A stretch of DNA of 64,000 nucleotides, from assembly GCA_964534895.1 (NCBI GenBank), contig CAZHQB010000001.1, forward strand, positions 1-64,000. The letters are read 5' to 3'. The notes below the pieces were generated by a model. It did not search any database and had not been told where the DNA came from. It saw only the letters and a list, made by a program, of their open reading frames with translations. The stretch is from GCA-2747515 sp964534895 (lineage in GTDB: Bacteria > Patescibacteriota > Minisyncoccia > Moranbacterales > GCA-2747515). Made by a program: the position numbers and the translations under genes. Shown piece by piece: positions 59,155-64,000 of this stretch. Each line of letters starts with the position of its first letter. Within the stretch, counting starts at the first letter, position 1.

Positions 59155-59618
59155 TTAAATGGCAAGTACTTTTACTTTTGGATAATCTTTGAATATTTGA
59201 GATTTAGCTTCTAATCGTGTTTTTATTGTAAAGACATACAATTCATCAAAACCAAGATAAGCAGCTTTAATATAATTATCACCATTGATGTGACAAGTTA
59301 CACCAGCAATATCAATGATTGATGGGACAACAAATGCACCAGTGCCTACCAGGTTATCTTGTAGTCTTTTGGCATTTTCTTCTAAAACATCACGAGCTTT
59401 TTACGTTCTTCCCAAGTCTCAGTAATTCGTCCGTGGACATCGTCAAAAGCAATGGTATAGCCAGCCGCACTAAATCTTTTGCTAATTTTTGTTCCACCGC
59501 CAACAATGATGATAACAAAAGATTGCCTTGCTATTTCTGTTACAAAATATTTAAAAGCTTTACTTTTGAAAATATCTCCAGAAGCCTTGATTAAAATATT
59601 TCTAACATTATCATTCAT
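59155..59618 (-). pseudogene. Frameshifted amino-acid-kinase-family protein
   Basis: This is the only minus-strand protein gene. The ORF from ATG 59618 encodes the start of an amino-acid kinase fold (VRNILIKASGDIF with Lys11, then IIIVGGGTKISKRFSAAGY with Gly40-42) and stops after WEERKKLVMF. In the next frame the protein continues from ARDVLEENAKRLQDNLVG to a stop at 59155-59157, with a clear FVVPSIIDIAG segment. The frame changes at a run of five T (five A on the coding strand, about 59398-59402), so one A appears to be missing. An AGGAG sequence 8 bases before the ATG is the best Shine-Dalgarno site in the window. Confidence 0.75.
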
Positions 59619-59697
59619 GATTTTTTCTCCTATGCGTGAAATTGTGGTAATATATATGTGAAAGGACGATATTGTATTTTATATGATAAAATAATAA

Positions 59698-61578
59698 ATG
59701 TCAACAAAACAAACAAAAATAAAAGAATTAGAGAAAATAAATAAATTATTGAGATATTGGATTTTGGATATGACTACGACTGCTGGTTCTGGTCATCCTA
59801 CCTCGTCACTTAGTGCTGTAGAACTTATGAGTACTCTTATGTATTCAGGTATTTTTCGGTTTGATGTCAAAAATACTGATGATACAAATAATGATAGACT
59901 TATCTTTTCCAAGGGACACGCGTCACCACTTTTTTATGCTCTTTGGGCTGGAGCTAATGCTATACCTGTTGAGCATTTAAATACTTTTAGAAAAATTGAT
60001 AGTAATTTAGAAGGACATCCTACTATGAGATTTCCGTTTACTGAAGTAGCTACTGGTTCATTGGGGCAGGGATTATCTGTAGGTGTAGGTATAGCTTTAG
60101 CACAAAAAAAGTTAGATGGGACTAATGCTCGGACGTATGTACTTTTGGGGGATAGTGAAATGGCAGAAGGGCAGGTATGGGAGGCGATGAGTTTAGCTAG
60201 TTATTATGAGTTGGGTAATTTGATTGCGATAGTAGATGTTAATAGATTGGGTCAACGTGGTGAAACAATGCTTGGACATAATACAGAAAAATACGCTGAG
60301 CGCGCTAGAGCTTTTGGTTGGAGAACTGTCGTAGTTGATGGGCATAATGTAGAGGAAGTTTTGCGAGTATATACTGATATGATAGGAGAATATAAAAAAC
60401 CTCTTATGATAATTGCAAAAACATACAAAGGAAAAGGAATTTCATTTCTTGAAGATAAATATAGTTGGCATGGAAGAGTTTTATCAAAACAAGAATTTAT
60501 AGAGGCTGTGAGTGAATTAGGTGATATTGATTTTGATGTACGAGGTAAAATAATAAAACCAGTAAATAATAAGAAGATAAAGAAAAAAAATAAAAATATT
60601 AGTGAGGTCGTTAGTATGTCCTGGGAACAAAATAATGATAAAAAATATGCAACACGTGATGCATACGGTGAAACATTGGTTAAGATGATGAGTGAAGATA
60701 AAAAAATTGTAGTATTAGACGCGGAAGTAAGTAATTCTACACGTTCTGAAAAAGTGAAAGAATATTATCCAAATCGTTTTTTTGAAATGTTTATAGCAGA
60801 ACAAAATATGGTAAGTGTGGCTGTTGGGTTAGCTAGACTAGGATATAAACCATTTTGTTCTACCTTTGCGGCATTTTTTACTAGAGCACATGATCAAATT
60901 CGCATGGGCAGTCTTAGTGAGAGTAAAATTACTCTTGTTGGTTCACATGCAGGCGTGTCAATTGGTGCCGATGGAGGGTCACAAATGGGATTGTCTGATA
61001 TTGCTATGTTTCGTGCAATACTTGGAAGTGTGGTAATGTATCCGTCAGATGTAGTATCGGCTAGTAAAATATTTCAGTTAGTTCATAAATTTGACGACAT
61101 TTCTTATGTGCGGACAACGCGAGAAAAAACGATTATGCTTTATGATATAAATGAAGAGTTTATGATAGGAGGTTTAAAGTTGTTGAAACATAGTGAACAG
61201 GATAAAGCCGTAGTAATTGCAGCAGGGATTACGGTACATGAAGCACTTAAGGCTTATGAAATATTGCAGATAAGAAATATAGACATACGTGTGATTGATA
61301 TGTATTCTATAAAACCAGTTAATGCTGAATCATTACTTAATGCAATTGGGGATGTAAATCATATTATCGTTGTGGAAGATCATTTTGCACAAGGTGGTAT
61401 AGGGGAGGTGGTGCAAAGTGTACTTATAGGGTTGTCTGTGACGATAGCACATCTGGCAGTGCACAAGATACCTCATAGCGGTTCAGCAGAAGAATTATTA
61501 CAGTATGAAAAAATTAATTATAGTGCTATTATAGATGAAGTGTATAAATTAAATAATAAATTAAATAAAAGTTTATGA
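59698..61578 (+). CDS. tkt: Transketolase
   Basis: A thiamine-diphosphate enzyme transferring two-carbon units between pentose and hexose phosphates. The 626-residue single chain has the N-terminal TPP domain (AGSGHPTSSLSAVELMSTL, GSLGQGLSVGVGIAL, and the diphosphate motif LGDSEMAEGQVWEA ... IVDVNRLGQ) and the pyrimidine domain (FIAEQNMVSVAVGLARLGYKP, FTRAHDQIRMGSLSES), then the C-terminal domain. A Lys-rich linker joins the halves. It is slightly shorter than E. coli TktA. It overlaps the next gene by 4 bases. Confidence 0.95.
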   Translation: MSTKQTKIKELEKINKLLRYWILDMTTTAGSGHPTSSLSAVELMSTLMYSGIFRFDVKNTDDTNNDRLIFSKGHASPLFYALWAGANAIPVEHLNTFRKIDSNLEGHPTMRFPFTEVATGSLGQGLSVGVGIALAQKKLDGTNARTYVLLGDSEMAEGQVWEAMSLASYYELGNLIAIVDVNRLGQRGETMLGHNTEKYAERARAFGWRTVVVDGHNVEEVLRVYTDMIGEYKKPLMIIAKTYKGKGISFLEDKYSWHGRVLSKQEFIEAVSELGDIDFDVRGKIIKPVNNKKIKKKNKNISEVVSMSWEQNNDKKYATRDAYGETLVKMMSEDKKIVVLDAEVSNSTRSEKVKEYYPNRFFEMFIAEQNMVSVAVGLARLGYKPFCSTFAAFFTRAHDQIRMGSLSESKITLVGSHAGVSIGADGGSQMGLSDIAMFRAILGSVVMYPSDVVSASKIFQLVHKFDDISYVRTTREKTIMLYDINEEFMIGGLKLLKHSEQDKAVVIAAGITVHEALKAYEILQIRNIDIRVIDMYSIKPVNAESLLNAIGDVNHIIVVEDHFAQGGIGEVVQSVLIGLSVTIAHLAVHKIPHSGSAEELLQYEKINYSAIIDEVYKLNNKLNKSL

Positions 61579-62333
61579 CAATAGATAGAGATAAAAAATT
61601 AACATTTACAGTAAAAGGAGAACAAATACATGTACCATTAAATCGTGAACATGAATTTTTAACTCCAGAGACTATTAAATTGGATAAATATACAAGCGGA
61701 TTGTCTTGGAGGATTTTGAAAATACAGTCAGAGTTTGTAAGAGGACATGATTTTTTGTCTAGATTTGATAAAGCGGTGAGTATTTTTGGTAGTGCGCGAT
61801 TTGGTTTTGAAAATAAAGTATATCAGGAAGCAGAAAAAATAGCTTATAAATTAGCCAAAAAAGATTTTGCAGTTTTTACTGGTGGTGGACCAGGTATCAT
61901 GGAAGCTGCAAATAAAGGAGCTAAAGAAGCTGGTGGAATAAGTGTTGGAATTAATATTAACTTACCAGGAAATAGCGTGACAGAAAGAAAAAATCCATAC
62001 ATTACTGAGTCAGAATCATTTGATTTTTTCTTTTCTCGTAAAGTTATATTATCTTTTGCATCTCAGGTATACATATTTTTTCCAGGAGGTTTTGGCACAT
62101 TAGATGAATTGTTTGAAATGCTTACTCTTATACAAACTGGCAAAACAAAACCAATTCCAGTGATTTTGGTTAATAAAGAATATTGGACCCCGCTTATTAA
62201 TTGGATTCGTGGTGTAGTATGGGGGAAAAATCGTGCTATCAAAGAAGAGGATATGGATTTATTTCATTTAGTAGATACTGCAGAAGAAGCATGTGAGATA
62301 ATTGACAGTTGTAATTTAAGTGATGAAAAATAA
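61575..62333 (+). CDS. LOG-family protein (lysine-decarboxylase-like)
   Basis: The 252 residues contain the Rossmann-like family motifs VSIFGSARFGFENKVYQEA, FTGGGPGIMEAANKGA, FFFSRKVILSFASQVYIFFPGGFGTLDELFEMLTL, which match the PGGxGTxxE signature of LOG enzymes. These hydrolyse nucleoside monophosphates, typically of cytokinin type, to free bases. The physiological substrate in bacteria of this kind is unknown. It is coupled to tkt by a 4-base overlap and to the following gene by an 11-base overlap. Confidence 0.9.
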   Translation: MTIDRDKKLTFTVKGEQIHVPLNREHEFLTPETIKLDKYTSGLSWRILKIQSEFVRGHDFLSRFDKAVSIFGSARFGFENKVYQEAEKIAYKLAKKDFAVFTGGGPGIMEAANKGAKEAGGISVGININLPGNSVTERKNPYITESESFDFFFSRKVILSFASQVYIFFPGGFGTLDELFEMLTLIQTGKTKPIPVILVNKEYWTPLINWIRGVVWGKNRAIKEEDMDLFHLVDTAEEACEIIDSCNLSDEK

Positions 62334-63171
62334 AGAAATTATAAAAACAACTGGAAATTCAGAAAAATTTTCTATCAAAAAATTACAAAAATCAATACAA
62401 AGGGCTGGTATAGATCAAAAAACTGCCAAAGAAATTGCAATTAAAGTTGCTGGTGAGCAGGGTATACATACAACAGTTGACTTACATAGAAGCACGTATG
62501 AAAAATTGAAACAAAAATATAGTCCAGTAGCAGCAAGATATAACCTCAAGAGAGCTCTAAAAATTCTTGGTCCTAGTGGATATCCTTTTGAACAGTTTGT
62601 GGCACGTTTATTGGATGCACGTGGTTACAAGACTAGTACTAATCGGACATTGCGAGGTAAATGTATTTCACATGAGACCGATGTAATTGGTTATAAAAAT
62701 GAAAGACATTTTATTTTTGAATGTAAATTTCATAATAATTTAGGATATAAAAGTGATGTGCAGACGGTACTTTATATGAAAGCTCGTTTTGATGATATTA
62801 AATCAAGATGGAAAAATATACATGAGGGACGTGATGGACATTTACATAAATTATGGATTGTTACAAATACACAGTTCACTTCGCAAGCTATAGAATATGC
62901 AAAGTGTGTTGATGTCGAACTTATGAGCTGGCGATATCCGAAAGGAAAAAGTTTAGCAGAGCTTATTGATAAAACAGGACTTCATCCGATAACAGCAATT
63001 ACCAAATTAACAAAAGGACAAAAAGATAAAATTTTACATGCAGGTTTAGTGCTGTGTAGAGAGGCTGAGACAAAAAAAGAAATACTTAAAAAAGCGGGTG
63101 TGCGAGGACGCAAATTAGAACAGATTTTAGCAGAGGCAAAATCTATTGTAGATTTAGAAAATGAGAGTTGA
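62323..63171 (+). CDS. ATP-cone domain fused to an Mrr-like nuclease domain
   Basis: The start ATG 62323 lies within the previous gene (11-base overlap). Residues 1-85 resemble an ATP-cone (SIKKLQKSIQRAGIDQKTAKEIAIKV ... ILGPSGY). From about residue 86 a PD-(D/E)xK nuclease domain of the Mrr/Restriction type IV kind follows: GYPFEQFVARLLDARGYKTS, Asp120 in ETDVIGY, and the E133-CK135 motif in HFIFECKFH. The last 70 residues form a helical region with a helix-hairpin-helix-like KAGVRGRKLEQILAEAKS. The substrate is unknown; ATP sensing coupled to DNA cleavage is an inference. Confidence 0.85.
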   Translation: MKNKEIIKTTGNSEKFSIKKLQKSIQRAGIDQKTAKEIAIKVAGEQGIHTTVDLHRSTYEKLKQKYSPVAARYNLKRALKILGPSGYPFEQFVARLLDARGYKTSTNRTLRGKCISHETDVIGYKNERHFIFECKFHNNLGYKSDVQTVLYMKARFDDIKSRWKNIHEGRDGHLHKLWIVTNTQFTSQAIEYAKCVDVELMSWRYPKGKSLAELIDKTGLHPITAITKLTKGQKDKILHAGLVLCREAETKKEILKKAGVRGRKLEQILAEAKSIVDLENES

Positions 63172-63195
63172 TTTTTTATAAAAAACTGCTATAAT
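63168..63195 (+). promoter_or_regulatory. Promoter of tRNA-His
   Basis: TTGATT at 63168-63173, a 16-base spacer and TATAAT at 63190-63195 with TGC extension. The start is near 63202. The -35 overlaps the stop codon of the previous gene. Confidence 0.65.
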
Positions 63196-63219
63196 TATTT
63201 GGTAGTGTAATTTTTTCAT

Positions 63220-63292
63220 GGCGACTATAGTTCAACGGTTAGAACATCGGTTTGTGGTACCGAGGATGAGGGTTCGATTCCCTCTAGTCGCC
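63220..63292 (+). tRNA. tRNA-His (GTG)
   Basis: Acceptor GCGACTA/TAGTCGC with the extra 5' G at position -1 (63220) pairing with C73, the histidine identity element. D stem GTTC/GAAC, anticodon stem TCGGT/ACCGA with loop TTGTGGT, and T stem with TTCGATT in the loop. CCA is not fully encoded. Confidence 0.95.
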
Positions 63293-63460
63293 CAACTAAT
63301 AAATATGATTTTTATTTGTAAAATGTTTTGTGATAATTAAATTTTTTATCAAAAAGTATTTTATAATTTAACTTTGTTAATCTATAAGCCTACCTGATTA
63401 TTCTAAAAAATTTTTAAAATTGAATGAAGTGTGGTATGATTAAGTTGTAATAATTTAGGT

Positions 63461-63648
63461 CACTGAAGAATTAAAATTTACTATCATCTCAAGTGTGACT
63501 AAGTGAAGTTGAAAAATTGAGATGAATACTGTAGGTAAAGAGTATGCTCTGAAGTATTCAAAACTGTAAGAATGGAATAAAATTGTTAGTTTGGAGATTT
63601 TTTGCTTTCCCAGTGTTACAGTCGAAATAATAAGTTGTTAATATTTTG
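63461..63648. mobile_element. MITE-like element, second long copy
   Basis: Beginning CACTGAAGAATTAAAATTT and passing through TGTAAGAATGGAATAAAATTG, this stretch aligns along its full length with the reverse complement of the 35756-35948 element. It is diverged but the order of segments is preserved. It lies directly upstream of the last gene, with no ORF inside. Confidence 0.55.
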
Positions 63649-63676
63649 AGGGTCTTAATAATTATTTAACATAAAA

Positions 63677-64000
63677 ATGAAGAACAAAACAAAACAAATA
63701 ATTTTAGTGTCTAGTTTTTTGCTTGTGATTGTATGTATTTTTATTTTTATACAATTCATAGGTTTAGATAAAACTCTGAGTACTGTTATAACTGGTTTTG
63801 ATAAAAGCCATCAATCTTTTCAAAATAATCAAGTTGATATTGAGAATGTAGAGGCGAGTTCTTTGGTTCATTCTTCTAAAAATCAAGATAAAACGACTTT
63901 TCAGGAAGTGGAGACTTCTTCTACTATGGGTAATCAAGTAGATGTTTCAGCTACTAAAATAACTATTCCTCAATCAAAAAAAACCATAGTTAAAATAACC
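63677..64000 (+). CDS. Partial membrane-anchored protein, truncated at the window edge
   Basis: From ATG 63677 an open frame of 108 codons runs to the right edge without a stop. The N-terminus is basic (MKNKTKQ), followed by a hydrophobic helix (about 8-28), and then a Ser/Thr/Asn/Gln-rich polar region typical of an extracytoplasmic linker. No domain is recognisable in what is visible. The complete protein is probably a secreted or cell-surface protein. Confidence 0.6.
   Translation, partial: MKNKTKQIILVSSFLLVIVCIFIFIQFIGLDKTLSTVITGFDKSHQSFQNNQVDIENVEASSLVHSSKNQDKTTFQEVETSSTMGNQVDVSATKITIPQSKKTIVKIT

Noticed and set aside
59398..59404. Programmed frameshifting in the minus-strand kinase
   Set aside because: The local sequence is T-AAA-AAG in the reading frame and not the canonical A-AAA-AAG heptamer, and no downstream stimulatory stem was noticed; simple base loss or an assembly error is more likely.
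62323..63171. NrdR transcriptional repressor
   Set aside because: An ATP-cone is present but the N-terminal zinc ribbon of NrdR is missing and a nuclease domain follows.

Overview
The window looks like a chromosome segment from a small-genome, low-GC member of the Candidate Phyla Radiation (Patescibacteria). The reasons are its AT-rich, compact layout, the near absence of Shine-Dalgarno sequences, several shortened versions of universal proteins (RpoA without its C-terminal domain, a 358-residue Pgk), many small unrecognised membrane or helical proteins, and a type IV pilus operon. TGA is used as an ordinary stop (secG, pgk, eno and the Pgi/Pmi gene), so the recoded Gracilibacteria/Absconditabacteria lineages are unlikely. 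The lineage is inferred from gene content, not from a phylogeny. All protein genes but one lie on the plus strand.

Layout. 1-3.0 kb: tail of a minor-pilin cluster (a partial gene, a prepilin, and a PilX-like protein with a LamG domain flanked by a diverged repeat pair). 3.0-8.4 kb: ligA, an RDD membrane protein, gatC-gatA and a membrane protein. 8.4-9.4 kb: a three-tRNA operon with clear promoter and terminator, then an opposite-strand structured small RNA of about 185 nt, then a degenerate MITE-like palindrome. 9.4-19.9 kb: gyrB, secY, acylphosphatase, a thymidylate/folate cluster (tmk-thyA-folA), mnmA, scpA-scpB and a D,D-carboxypeptidase. 20-28 kb: mraY, pgk, eno, a PfkB kinase, an FtsA-like actin-fold protein and a large membrane-anchored protein. 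28-32.5 kb: translation/transcription operon infA-rpmJ-rpsM-rpsK-rpsD-rpoA-rplQ-rplM-rpsI with two structured RNA candidates. 32.5-45.2 kb: secG, an orphan solute-binding protein, Pgi/Pmi, RNase J, a two-gene permease, trpS, a tandem pair of unknown paralogues, a HAD phosphatase, ychF and CIRCE-controlled groL. 45.4-54.9 kb: type IV pilus operon (pilB, pilC, three pilin-like genes, pilM-N-O and a small membrane protein). 54.9-63.3 kb: tRNA-Arg (minus), a glutaredoxin-like protein with thioredoxin reductase, rpiB, an rpe-like gene, glutamate dehydrogenase, a frameshifted minus-strand amino-acid kinase, transketolase, a LOG-family protein, an ATP-cone/Mrr fusion and tRNA-His. The last gene runs off the right edge.

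How the genes work together. Lower glycolysis (pgk, eno) and the non-oxidative pentose phosphate branch (rpiB, rpe-like, transketolase) supply energy and pentoses. tmk-thyA-folA makes dTMP. mraY and the S11 carboxypeptidase indicate a peptidoglycan wall. SecY and SecG are both present but in separate transcription units. The pilus operon and the left-edge minor pilins form the main surface apparatus. Regulatory signals are unusually readable: several consensus sigma-70 promoters (many with extended -10 boxes), a CIRCE operator, bidirectional terminators, and some promoters placed so close to the start codon that leaderless mRNAs are likely.

The most noteworthy items are the multibranched minus-strand RNA at 8875-9060, the long-stem RNA between rpmJ and rpsM, a family of at least four related palindromic elements, the frameshifted minus-strand gene with a strong Shine-Dalgarno sequence, and the initiator tRNA lacking one of the three canonical G-C pairs. 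No CRISPR array, phage, transposase or recognisable defence island is present.
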